DNA of 42,217 nucleotides, from the NCBI GenBank assembly GCA_009885695.1, contig VFKE01000057.1, forward strand, positions 1 through 42,217, written 5' to 3'. Below, in pieces: positions 19,947 through 27,431 of the stretch. The translations under genes were made by a program, and so were the position numbers. The notes under the pieces were generated by a model. It worked only from the letters and a program-made list of their open reading frames with translations, was not told the origin of the DNA and did no database searches. The first letter of the stretch is position 1, and each line of letters begins with the position of its first letter. The DNA is from Verrucomicrobiota bacterium. GTDB lineage: Bacteria; Verrucomicrobiota; Verrucomicrobiia; Verrucomicrobiales; Verrucomicrobiaceae.

Positions 19947-21355
19947 GCGATCTGCGCCCTCCCATTATTCACCAGCCACTGATGTTTTCCCGAACGCGTC
20001 TTCTCCACGTCCCTTACATCGCGCAATGCGAGTGAAAAATCTTCACCAAGCTTTTTCATCAACCCCGAGCGCATCGGATTCACGCTTGCACTCGACCACT
20101 GCGGCCCCGGTTGATATCGAAACTCCACATCACCTTTACGTTCTTGGTAGAATTGCACAGCCATGAGACCGTCGAAGATGCGGTCGTGCATGTTCAACGC
20201 GGTGAGCGAGACGCGGCGGCCCGTGGCGCTGACGAGGAATTCATAGTCGCGGCCCACGACCTCTGAAACGGAAGCCCAGATTGCGCTCCCACCATTCCGC
20301 ATTCCGCATTCGTCATTCGACAATTTCACAAAGTCGCCCGTGCGATAGCGGATCAACGGCATGACGTGGTTGTGAAACGAAGTGCCAATTACTTCGCGAT
20401 GTCCGTTCTCATCCGGTTCACCAAACTCGGCAAAGCCATACGATGGCCAGAAATAGAGATGGTTTGATTTGCGCCCCTGCCCCGCGAGGACAACGCGCTC
20501 GCTGTGGCCATACCAATGGTAAACGGGCGCATCGAATGCTTGCTCCAGGTACGTTTGCGATTCGGGCGTGAGTTTTTCCGATCCGCAGAGCACGGATGTG
20601 AGCGCGAACTCCAGCTTTAAATTTGTCTGCTCAAGTCCGCGTGCCAGCATGAGCGCCGAGCTGGGATAGGCGTGCAGGTGTCGCGGGCGGAATTTATTGA
20701 GCGCGGTGACATAATCCGGCAGGCGTTCAAGTGTGAGGCGAGACGAGGAAAAAATGAGCCAGTTCCGAGTCGCATCGTAGTAACTGATGTCGCCGCTCAC
20801 CTTGCTCGATGTGATGCCGCCGCGAATCACGGCAACACGATCACCCACGCGATACCCGCGGCGCGACCACTGGGCCTCCAGGTAAGCCTGCTCCTTTGGA
20901 CGACTGACGCCCTTGTGTAGATAAAATCCGACCGGCACACCACTAGAACCACCAGTGGTGAGATAGAGTCGCTGGCTGGCGTCGAAGTCTGGATTCACCA
21001 TCGGCTCGCGATGGAGAATGAGGTCTTGCTTGGTCAGCAGGGGATATTCAGCGATCTGCTCCAGCGATTCGAACTTCGCAGGATTCACCCCGCATGTCGC
21101 GAAGCGTTCCGCGTAAAACGGAGCCTTGCCAGCTGCGATGAGAGATTCACGCAGAGCGGCGATCTGATAAACACGAATCTGATCCGCATCCCATGATTCC
21201 ACCTGACGCGCTTCTGATTGAAACCGGGTGTAGTTCAGCCCAAGTCGGATCGACGCCGGCATCGCACGATAGGCCCGGCCCGCCAGCGACTTCACCGGCT
21301 GCGGCGCTGCTTCGTAAAACTTGAGCAGCGGATAAAGGGTGTCTTCGAGTGACAT
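19943..21355 (-). CDS. CapK/PaaK-like adenylate-forming enzyme
   Basis: 470 residues related to phenylacetate-CoA ligase and to CapK proteins of capsule loci. The ATP-loop is YLTTGGSSGVPVGFYLHK, followed by YHWYGHSERVVLAG and FAEFGEPDENGHREVIGTSFHNHVMPLIRYRTGDFVKL. It should activate an acid with ATP; the natural acid in polysaccharide loci is mostly unknown. I chose ATG 21355 (MSLEDTLYPLL); the upstream open frame is repeat sequence. Residues about 346-356 (NDECGMRNGG) are encoded by a short ATTCCGC/ATTCGTC tandem repeat at 20290-20322 read in frame. Confidence 0.87.
   Translation of the reverse strand: MSLEDTLYPLLKFYEAAPQPVKSLAGRAYRAMPASIRLGLNYTRFQSEARQVESWDADQIRVYQIAALRESLIAAGKAPFYAERFATCGVNPAKFESLEQIAEYPLLTKQDLILHREPMVNPDFDASQRLYLTTGGSSGVPVGFYLHKGVSRPKEQAYLEAQWSRRGYRVGDRVAVIRGGITSSKVSGDISYYDATRNWLIFSSSRLTLERLPDYVTALNKFRPRHLHAYPSSALMLARGLEQTNLKLEFALTSVLCGSEKLTPESQTYLEQAFDAPVYHWYGHSERVVLAGQGRKSNHLYFWPSYGFAEFGEPDENGHREVIGTSFHNHVMPLIRYRTGDFVKLSNDECGMRNGGSAIWASVSEVVGRDYEFLVSATGRRVSLTALNMHDRIFDGLMAVQFYQERKGDVEFRYQPGPQWSSASVNPMRSGLMKKLGEDFSLALRDVRDVEKTRSGKHQWLVNNGRAQIA
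20290..20322. repeat. short tandem repeat inside the CapK-like gene
   Basis: Plus-strand units CATTCCG, CATTCCG, CATTCGT, CATTCGA follow one another. Translated on the minus strand they give the Asn-Asp-Glu-Cys-Gly-Met-Arg-Asn type string between FVKLS and AIWASVSEVVGRDYE, which are the parts expected to be adjacent in this family. Confidence 0.6.
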
Positions 21356-21359
21356 GTTG

Positions 21360-21440
21360 GATGGGCATTCTGCCCGTGGCTGCAAACCTAGCGCAGGCAG
21401 AATGCCCGCCCGACTGGTGACGGGCAGACTGCCCGTCCTA
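21360..21440. repeat. three palindromic repeats between the DUF362 and CapK-like genes
   Basis: GGGCATTCTGCCCG (about 21362-21375), GGCAGAATGCCCGCC (about 21397-21411) and GACGGGCAGACTGCCCGTC (about 21420-21438) fill the whole 82-base gap. The last one supplies the TAG stop of the DUF362 gene. They belong to the class found inside the two-domain oxidoreductase. Confidence 0.8.
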
Positions 21441-22784
21441 CAATTCCACCGCCCCCACCCATCCGAAGTGCGGCTTGAATGCCAACCCGTCTTCCCTTGT
21501 GAATTCACCCAGCGGTTTTTGCTTGTCCGCAACATTCGATACCATGCAAATCTCATCATGCGCGAATGACGCGATTCGTTTGTGCTTCACCGCAAACGCT
21601 CCGGCGAGCATCTTCACTTTGCGCCAGTCGAATCCCATCAAGGCACAGCAGACGCTGTCCACGGCAAGCGGATTCGTTCCCGCAACGATGACCCCGCAGG
21701 GCTTCGGATCGGGTGACATGGGCCCGTTGCCTTCGCCTGCAATAATGCCATCGACCACGGCGAGATAACGCAGCGGCTTTGTGCGCGGCTGGCCTGCGCC
21801 ATCGTAGTAGAACAGGCACTTGTTCAAATCGACCACCATCCGCCAGCAGGTGTCGTTACCATGCCAGTTGCCGCTGCGGACAACTCTCTGCGTGTCGCCG
21901 AAAATGAGACGGCCCAGCTTCTTCACGGGGACAAAGAGCTTGCTGAGAAAGTGATTGCTGAAGATGGCGCGCTTGATCTTGCCCATCAGAGAGTGCTCCA
22001 GTTTCGCCTTGAGAGTGGCAGCAGGGAACTGATCACCACCTTGATCGGGCGTGCCTTCGGTGTGATGTGGCAGCCAGTTCTTGTTGGCATTGATTCCAAC
22101 TATATTCTTCAGTGCGCAGGTCAGACCGACTTTCTTGTGGCACTTGAGCTTCGGGATGTTTATGAGCACATCGGCGTCCATCGGCGTGCGACAAAGCAGG
22201 TATTCGTGCGTGGTGTCGCGATGATGATCTCGTGTCTCCTGCATGTCGTAGCTCGCGCCATAAAGCTGGCCGAGTCCGTGGAAGTTCACGAACTCGCTGT
22301 CTTCGTTGAGATTCACATGAGTGAAACCCATTGGATCACCCGGCAATTCCGTCTTGCTCACTGTCACGCCATCTAGCGCATGCCATTCTTCGGGCCGCAG
22401 ATCGAGCAGTCCGATTTTCAAGCCCGGCCATTGCGTGCGAGAACGGTTGATCATCGTGTCGAGGTCACAGTATTGTCGTATTCTTGAAAACGACGAATCC
22501 GTCTGCGGCGCATCGCACACGGTAATGCAGCCGCTGCCCTGCAATCTCGGCGCGACCCAGGCGATCACACCCTCGATGACACTCGGGTGCGTGATGACGT
22601 GCTCCCATTGATCCGGACCGGGATAACGCTCGTCGTGCTCTTTCACCCAGTTGGGTTTGAGCACGACGTGGTCTCCGGGCTGAATGAAGCCGGCATCGAG
22701 CGCGAGCATGTCGATGGCTTCTGTCACATCATCAATGATGTGTTCGCCATAAGTCTTTGACCCTTGATGGATGGCGACTGTCAT
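21438..22784 (-). CDS. DUF362 protein, possible LarA-like nickel-pincer enzyme
   Basis: 448 residues of the DUF362 family: early strand GDHVVLKPNWV (37-47), ITVCDAPQTDSSF (87-99), DADVLINIPKLKCH (203-216), and the late GVIVAGTNPLAVDSVCCALMG. No signal peptide and no Cys-rich ferredoxin motif. It directly follows larC. Reading the central segment against what I remember of lactate racemase LarA, H216, G220 and K226 have the same spacing as LarA's H174, G178 and K184 (the metal-binding His and the pincer-linked Lys), and H240/H241 lie near where LarA's H200 would fall. The preceding 'ADxLI' strand also matches. This suggests a related fold and possibly NPN use; it is inference without alignment tools. 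Confidence 0.8.
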   Translation of the reverse strand: MTVAIHQGSKTYGEHIIDDVTEAIDMLALDAGFIQPGDHVVLKPNWVKEHDERYPGPDQWEHVITHPSVIEGVIAWVAPRLQGSGCITVCDAPQTDSSFSRIRQYCDLDTMINRSRTQWPGLKIGLLDLRPEEWHALDGVTVSKTELPGDPMGFTHVNLNEDSEFVNFHGLGQLYGASYDMQETRDHHRDTTHEYLLCRTPMDADVLINIPKLKCHKKVGLTCALKNIVGINANKNWLPHHTEGTPDQGGDQFPAATLKAKLEHSLMGKIKRAIFSNHFLSKLFVPVKKLGRLIFGDTQRVVRSGNWHGNDTCWRMVVDLNKCLFYYDGAGQPRTKPLRYLAVVDGIIAGEGNGPMSPDPKPCGVIVAGTNPLAVDSVCCALMGFDWRKVKMLAGAFAVKHKRIASFAHDEICMVSNVADKQKPLGEFTREDGLAFKPHFGWVGAVEL

Positions 22785-22794
22785 GCTGTTGAGC

Positions 22795-22820
22795 GGTCCG
22801 CACAGTCCTCTGTGCGAACC
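22795..22820 (-). repeat. stem-loop repeat in the larC-DUF362 gap
   Basis: An 11-bp imperfect stem (GGTCCGCACAG with CTGTGCGAACC, one mismatch, 4-base loop) occupies most of the 39-base gap. No U-tract follows, so read-through into the DUF362 gene is likely. Confidence 0.55.
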
Positions 22821-22823
22821 ACT

Positions 22824-24017
22824 TTAATGCTTGTGCCCGCGCGGCCCTTCGTGCGCGGCACGCGCTGCTGCTTCCGCGGCGACATACACTTCGCGCAACG
22901 GCACGTCGGCCTTGTGCGCAAGCGCGCGACAATCCTCAAACTCCGGCGCATACTTGTGCGCACCGCCGGGAAGATGCGAGACCTTGACGACGGTTTCTCC
23001 AAACTGGGTGTTCACCCGGACGCTGTCGCGCGGCAGGATGCTGCGTTGCATCTGCTGCTCGCGCACACCGAGAGAACTGGTCTCGGTTAAAATGATGTTT
23101 CGCATCGCAGCTTGATCTTCGGATTTTGTAATCACACTCAGTGTGACCCCGGGCCGGTTCTTTTTCATTTGCGTGGGCGTAAGCGTCACGTCGAGCGCTC
23201 CGGCTTCGAGAAGACGGTCCATGATGTGACCATTTTGTTCCGCACTCTGATTGTCGATGTTCGTTTCGAGCACGGCAACAGTGTCAATATTAAAATCGTT
23301 TACCTCACCTTCACCGATGAAGACTCGAAGCAAATTTGGAATCACCAGATCCCAGGTTCCCGCGCCGTAGCCCACCGCATCGAGACGCATTGCAGGCAAT
23401 GGGCCGAAGCGGGTGGATAAGAACTTAATCAATGCAGCACCTGTTGGCGTGACCAATTCGGCATCGACTGACGAACCGACAACCGGCAAGCCTTTGAGAA
23501 TGCCAACCGTCGCTGGCGCAGGAAGTGGGATTTGCCCATGTGCACCTGCGATGAAGCCCCGTCCAAGCGGGAGCGGACTGCTGTGAATGCGCTGAATGCC
23601 GAGATGATCCACGCCGAGCAGGCTGCCGACGATGTCGATGATTGCATCCTCGCCGCTGACTTCGTGCAAGTGGACTTCTTCAATGGGCATGCCATGGATG
23701 CGCGCCTCTTCCGCGCCGATGATGCGGACGACTTCAATCGCCTGCGTCTTGATGTGCGGCGCAATGCCGCTGTCTCGGATGACTCGCTCGATCTCCGGCA
23801 GGGGCCGGGCATGAGGCTGTGGACCGACAAGCACATCCACCTTGGTTGCGGTGAAACCGTTCTTGTCCACTCGCTTCGTCTCCAGCTTCCATCCGGTGAT
23901 CGGAAGTTTCGCCAATTCAGCACGCAACCAGTCCGCGTCCAGCCCGGCGTCGATTAGAGCGCCGAGGATCATGTCGCCGCTCGCGCCAGCGATGCAGTCG
24001 AAGTAGAGGGTTTTCAT
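22824..24017 (-). CDS. larC: nickel insertion protein LarC (pincer cofactor synthesis)
   Basis: LarC inserts nickel into the dithio-pyridinium nucleotide to finish the nickel-pincer cofactor (a CTP-dependent step in the characterised enzyme). The 397-residue product carries the full family signature: YFDCIAGASGDMILGALIDAG at the start, EVHLHEVSGEDAIIDIVG, PLPLGRGFIAGAHGQIPLPAPAT, VTPTGAALIKFL, and the C-terminal LarC2 part with ETNIDNQSAEQNGHIMDRLLEAGALDVTLTPTQMKKNRPG and the His-rich end. Both halves are in one frame, unlike LarC1/LarC2 genes that need a frameshift. It follows larB after a 71-base spacer with an inverted repeat. Confidence 0.95.
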   Translation of the reverse strand: MKTLYFDCIAGASGDMILGALIDAGLDADWLRAELAKLPITGWKLETKRVDKNGFTATKVDVLVGPQPHARPLPEIERVIRDSGIAPHIKTQAIEVVRIIGAEEARIHGMPIEEVHLHEVSGEDAIIDIVGSLLGVDHLGIQRIHSSPLPLGRGFIAGAHGQIPLPAPATVGILKGLPVVGSSVDAELVTPTGAALIKFLSTRFGPLPAMRLDAVGYGAGTWDLVIPNLLRVFIGEGEVNDFNIDTVAVLETNIDNQSAEQNGHIMDRLLEAGALDVTLTPTQMKKNRPGVTLSVITKSEDQAAMRNIILTETSSLGVREQQMQRSILPRDSVRVNTQFGETVVKVSHLPGGAHKYAPEFEDCRALAHKADVPLREVYVAAEAAARAAHEGPRGHKH

Positions 24018-24024
24018 GAAATGA

Positions 24025-24088
24025 ATTTGGACGGAATTAACGGGATTTTACCGAATTCTTCTGAAGGATAAAATTTTGCTTAATTCCG
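24025..24088. repeat. inverted repeat of the GGA(C/T)GGAATTAA type between larB and larC
   Basis: GGACGGAATTAACGGGATT near the left and AATTCCGTCAATTC near the right are inverted copies around an AT-rich centre. A related pair (GACAGGATTAACA / TGTTAGTCCTGTC) flanks the spacer at 39527-39667. Confidence 0.6.
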
Positions 24089-24853
24089 TCAATTCTTTCT
24101 CGTCTCACTCGCAGCCAGAATACGCAAGGCCAGCACCGCAGCGCCGAAACCATTGTCGATGTTCACGACTCCGATGCCACTGGAGCAGGCGTTGAGCATT
24201 GTCAGCAGGGCTGAGACACCACCGAAGTTCGCTCCGTAGCCGACACTTGTGGGAACGGCGATCACGGGTTGCGAGACCAGGCCGCCGATCACTCCTGGCA
24301 GCGCGCCCTCCATGCCGGCGATGGCGATAATGACGCCGCTCTCCCGAAGGACATCAAGCTTCGCCAGCAAGCGATGCAAGCCCGCGACACCGACGTCGCG
24401 CACCCGGCTAACTTTTCTACCCGCGAACTCCAATGTCTGTGCCGCTTCCTCCGCAACGGGAATATCCGAAGTTCCGGCGCAAACGACCGCCACAATTCCG
24501 GGAGTCGTGGCCGGCTCCATTCTGCCGAGTGAAAACAAACTGGATAGTTGATCGTGCCTGCCGTCTGGAAATCGCTTTTGAATATCCACCGCCATCTCGG
24601 GGGAAACATGAGTCGCAAGCGCGTGACCGTGGGCTTTTTGCAAGGCATCCATTGCCTCGATCACCTGCTGCGCGGTCTTGTGGCGTCCGAAGATGATTTC
24701 CGGAAGACCGACGCGAATCGCCCGGTGGGTATCAGCCAGGGTCTGCGCAGCTTCGCTGAACGGGAGCGTGCAGAGTTTTTCAAACGCCCCCTCCGGAGTG
24801 CAATCGCCCTTCGCGAGTTCCTCCAGAAGGGCGCGCAGCGGAGTGGCGTTCAT
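24089..24853 (-). CDS. larB: LarB, nicotinate adenine dinucleotide carboxylase/hydrolase
   Basis: LarB carboxylates the pyridinium ring of nicotinic acid adenine dinucleotide and releases AMP, the first step of the nickel-pincer cofactor. The 254 residues include the PurE-like C-terminal domain (VAVVCAGTSDIPVAEEAAQTLEFAG, DVGVAGLHRLLAKLD, VIIAIAGMEGALPGVIGGLVSQPVIAVPTSVGYGANFGG). The N-terminal helical part has LPEIIFGRHKTAQQVIEAM. Its ATG overlaps the larE stop (24850-24853), so larE and larB are coupled. Confidence 0.95.
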   Translation of the reverse strand: MNATPLRALLEELAKGDCTPEGAFEKLCTLPFSEAAQTLADTHRAIRVGLPEIIFGRHKTAQQVIEAMDALQKAHGHALATHVSPEMAVDIQKRFPDGRHDQLSSLFSLGRMEPATTPGIVAVVCAGTSDIPVAEEAAQTLEFAGRKVSRVRDVGVAGLHRLLAKLDVLRESGVIIAIAGMEGALPGVIGGLVSQPVIAVPTSVGYGANFGGVSALLTMLNACSSGIGVVNIDNGFGAAVLALRILAASETRKN

Positions 24854-25698
24854 GCGGTGAACAACTCGGGCAGCTTCCTGGCTCCACCGCGAAGCGTCTC
24901 GTTCAAACTGCCATGTCGCAGTCCTTCCAGATCAAGTGTGACATAGGCCCAGCCGAGCGCGCGCAATCCACCGGTGATAGCCTCGCGCTGTTGCATCGCC
25001 AAGACCAGCTCCAACTCCGGCACCTCGACGCGCACCACATCTCCGTGATGTCGCGCGCGCAATTCATGAAACCCGAGCGAATGCAAAAACTTTTCCGCGA
25101 GCTCGATTCGTTTGAGGAGATCGCCGGTGACGCCGGTTCCGTAGGGAATGCGCGAAGAAAGGCAGGCGGCGGCTGGCTTGTCCCAGTTCGGCAGACCGAG
25201 CGCGTTCGCCGCATCACGCACGTCTTGCTTGGTGAAATCAAGTTCGTTCAACGGACTGCGGACACCATGCTTGATCGCCGCCGCACGACCGGGACGGATG
25301 TCGAAAGCGTCTTCGGCATTCATGCCATCGAGCACATGGGAAGTCCTCCGGGCGTCGGCGATCTTCCGGAGCGACGCGTAGACGTTGTTCTTGCAATGGT
25401 AGCAACGGTTCGGCGCGTTGATGATATATTCCGGATCCTCAACTTCATCCGTCTCAATGACCTCGAGTTCGGCACCCATGCTCTTTGCCAGTGCAATGGC
25501 ACCTTGCCGCTCTGACTCCGGAAGGCTCGGCGAGACGGCGAGCACGCCAAGTGCATTCTTTTGCAAGACATCAGCAGCCATCTTTAAAACCAGGCTGCTG
25601 TCCACACCGCCGGAGAACGCGACCACCACCCGCTCCATGCGGGCGAGATGTTCGCGCAAGCGTTCCAGTTTTTCGTTGAGTTCAGGAGACATCATCAT
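24850..25698 (-). CDS. larE: sulfur transferase LarE, three-cysteine type
   Basis: LarE adenylates the LarB product and puts sulfur on its two carboxyl groups. The 282-residue protein has the PP-loop AFSGGVDSSLVLKMA (SGGVDS 29-34) and ends in the usual LarE helical domain. Cys179 in AACLSSRIPYG corresponds to the sacrificial Cys176 of the Lactiplantibacillus enzyme. It also has Cys99 and Cys102 in NRCYHCK; LarE proteins with three Cys are reported to hold a 4Fe-4S cluster and to use sulfide catalytically, so this one probably does. The epsI stop TGA is immediately followed by three ATG codons; any could start it (25698, 25695 or 25692), which couples it to exosortase genes. Confidence 0.95.
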   Translation of the reverse strand: MMMSPELNEKLERLREHLARMERVVVAFSGGVDSSLVLKMAADVLQKNALGVLAVSPSLPESERQGAIALAKSMGAELEVIETDEVEDPEYIINAPNRCYHCKNNVYASLRKIADARRTSHVLDGMNAEDAFDIRPGRAAAIKHGVRSPLNELDFTKQDVRDAANALGLPNWDKPAAACLSSRIPYGTGVTGDLLKRIELAEKFLHSLGFHELRARHHGDVVRVEVPELELVLAMQQREAITGGLRALGWAYVTLDLEGLRHGSLNETLRGGARKLPELFTA

Positions 25699-26439
25699 TC
25701 AGTTTGCAGTGGTAACCCGGGGGCTGTCCATGAAACTTTTCTGGAATCGCGGTGCGATATCCCGGATAAATTTTTCCATAAGAGCGATAGTCACTTCATC
25801 ACTGCGTGAGCGCTCGCCAATCTCAGCCGTCGTGAAATTATCAGTTACCAAAGCCAGCACGGTTGCATAGGCCCAGCGATGATTCACGCCGCGCGTGACG
25901 TTGTCCCGCAGGGTGAGCCAGATGCGCCCGGCGTGGCTGGAAGTGCTCACGTCCTGGCCGATGAACCAATAGAAGTAATGGGCACGCAGCGGCCGGCGAG
26001 TGCCATCCTTGAGTGTGATGTCCTTGCGGATGTAGAGATCGCGCACGCTCAATTCGCGACCTTCACCCATCGGCAGCTTGCGCGTGGTGCTTTCCAACAG
26101 CGTCCAACCCTGGCCTTGAAGACAGACTTCGGGCCGGTGGATGCTGCGGCGCTCCGCTCCGCTGAGGACGATCTCGCAACGAACCACGTCGCCGGACGCA
26201 GCAGTCGGTGCAGGTGAATAATAAACTGCCTTGGCAAACTGAGTATCGGCGGGCAGAAGTTTTTTTTCCACCGGATCCGGATCGCACGGCTCCGAGATGA
26301 AACCCGGCAGCGTTGCGGGTAGCTCCATCACCACGCCGAGTCCGTTGCCCAGCGTGATCTCGGGAGAGAACCGGCACAGCGCGGCAGCCCCGGCTGTGAG
26401 CAGAGCAAGGATCAGGCCGCGCCAGACGAAAGAAGTCAT
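25699..26439 (-). CDS. EpsI-domain protein associated with exosortase
   Basis: 246 residues: one N-terminal membrane anchor (residues about 5-25), then a periplasmic EpsI domain with LPGFISEP, the diagnostic HRPEVCLQGQGWTLLESTTRKL, and YFYWFIGQDVSTSSHAGRIWLTLRDNV. EpsI proteins occur with, or fused to, exosortases in exopolysaccharide loci; their exact activity is not settled. It overlaps the exosortase stop by 4 bases and ends directly at the larE start. Confidence 0.9.
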   Translation of the reverse strand: MTSFVWRGLILALLTAGAAALCRFSPEITLGNGLGVVMELPATLPGFISEPCDPDPVEKKLLPADTQFAKAVYYSPAPTAASGDVVRCEIVLSGAERRSIHRPEVCLQGQGWTLLESTTRKLPMGEGRELSVRDLYIRKDITLKDGTRRPLRAHYFYWFIGQDVSTSSHAGRIWLTLRDNVTRGVNHRWAYATVLALVTDNFTTAEIGERSRSDEVTIALMEKFIRDIAPRFQKSFMDSPRVTTAN

Positions 26440-27419
26440 GGCTCGATCAAAGGAAGGGGCGCTTCAGATCCGAATCGCCGATTGAGAGCCGCCTCAGCCG
26501 CCTTCAAGCCGAGCAGACCAACCAGGAAAACGGCAATGCCCGCGAGCAGGTGAAAATTGGAGGTATAATCCTCGCCGTGACCGACGGCGAAATTCTGGCC
26601 GAAGAAAATACTGGCTACGATCAGGATCAAAATGCGCGCCATGTTGGCCAGCACCGCGAGTGGAAGGCTCAACGCGAACATTAGCGAGCGCCGCCAGAAT
26701 GTGCGCTGCCGGAAATAGCCGTAGAGAGCCGAGACCATCATTAGGGCGAAGAGCGATCGCATCCCGCTGCAGGGCCCGTCCACACTGAGGCTGAACCACG
26801 CTCCCTGAGCGCGTTGTTCCGTGGCGGCGGAGATGAGCGAGGTTCCTTCCTGCAATGTCGCGATGCCCGTCAAGTTCAGCAGCCAGGAGGTCGCGCTGAC
26901 CATGAAATAGCGCAGTTGAAAGGCAAGAGTGTCCTCCAGAAAAACATAAGGCCAGGCAAAGCCGAGAATGAACCAGGCAAAACTGACAAGCTTGAAATGC
27001 TCCCAGCCCCAGAGCCAGAGCACCACGGCTGCCGCGAGTAATTGTAGTCCCGCATAACCGACATAGTAAAAATTACCTCGATATCCCACCCAAAACATCA
27101 GCAGGCTAAGAACGATCAGCATCAAACCGGAGAGGCTCGGGGCCAGCTTAAGCGCAGACAATTTCCCGCGCCGACGCCAGACAAGAAACGCTGCGATGCA
27201 GGGTGCCAGTGCTCCATGCTGCCAGGTTGGTTGAGCCCATTGAATCTTCAGCCAGTGTGAAATCGTGAGGCGGAAATCGGCGTAGCCCGCTGCGTAGGGC
27301 ATGAAGACAATGAGATAAACCAACGCCGCCCCGAACGGGACTAGCGACCATGAATTCAGCCGGTGAGCATGCGCAGGATGCGCGTTCTCCCGCTGAGTGA
27401 CTGTGGTGGTACGGTTCAT
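26436..27419 (-). CDS. exosortase/archaeosortase family transpeptidase
   Basis: The 327-residue integral membrane protein has about 8 spans. It carries the catalytic triad of the family: Cys217 in GPCSGMRSLFALMM, Arg262 in LANMARILIL, and His290 in SNFHLLAGIAVF. Exosortases process C-terminal PEP-CTERM-like sorting tags of exported proteins. No tagged target is seen in this window, so its substrates lie elsewhere. Its position inside a glycan operon, coupled to EpsI, is characteristic. The ATG at 27419 is 12 bases after the methyltransferase stop. Confidence 0.93.
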   Translation of the reverse strand: MNRTTTVTQRENAHPAHAHRLNSWSLVPFGAALVYLIVFMPYAAGYADFRLTISHWLKIQWAQPTWQHGALAPCIAAFLVWRRRGKLSALKLAPSLSGLMLIVLSLLMFWVGYRGNFYYVGYAGLQLLAAAVVLWLWGWEHFKLVSFAWFILGFAWPYVFLEDTLAFQLRYFMVSATSWLLNLTGIATLQEGTSLISAATEQRAQGAWFSLSVDGPCSGMRSLFALMMVSALYGYFRQRTFWRRSLMFALSLPLAVLANMARILILIVASIFFGQNFAVGHGEDYTSNFHLLAGIAVFLVGLLGLKAAEAALNRRFGSEAPLPLIEP

Positions 27420-27431
27420 GTAATGGCGAAC

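Noticed and set aside
21356-21559. N-terminal extension of the CapK-like protein
   Set aside because: It is translated palindromic repeat and the end of the DUF362 gene; the ATG at 21355 begins family-like sequence.
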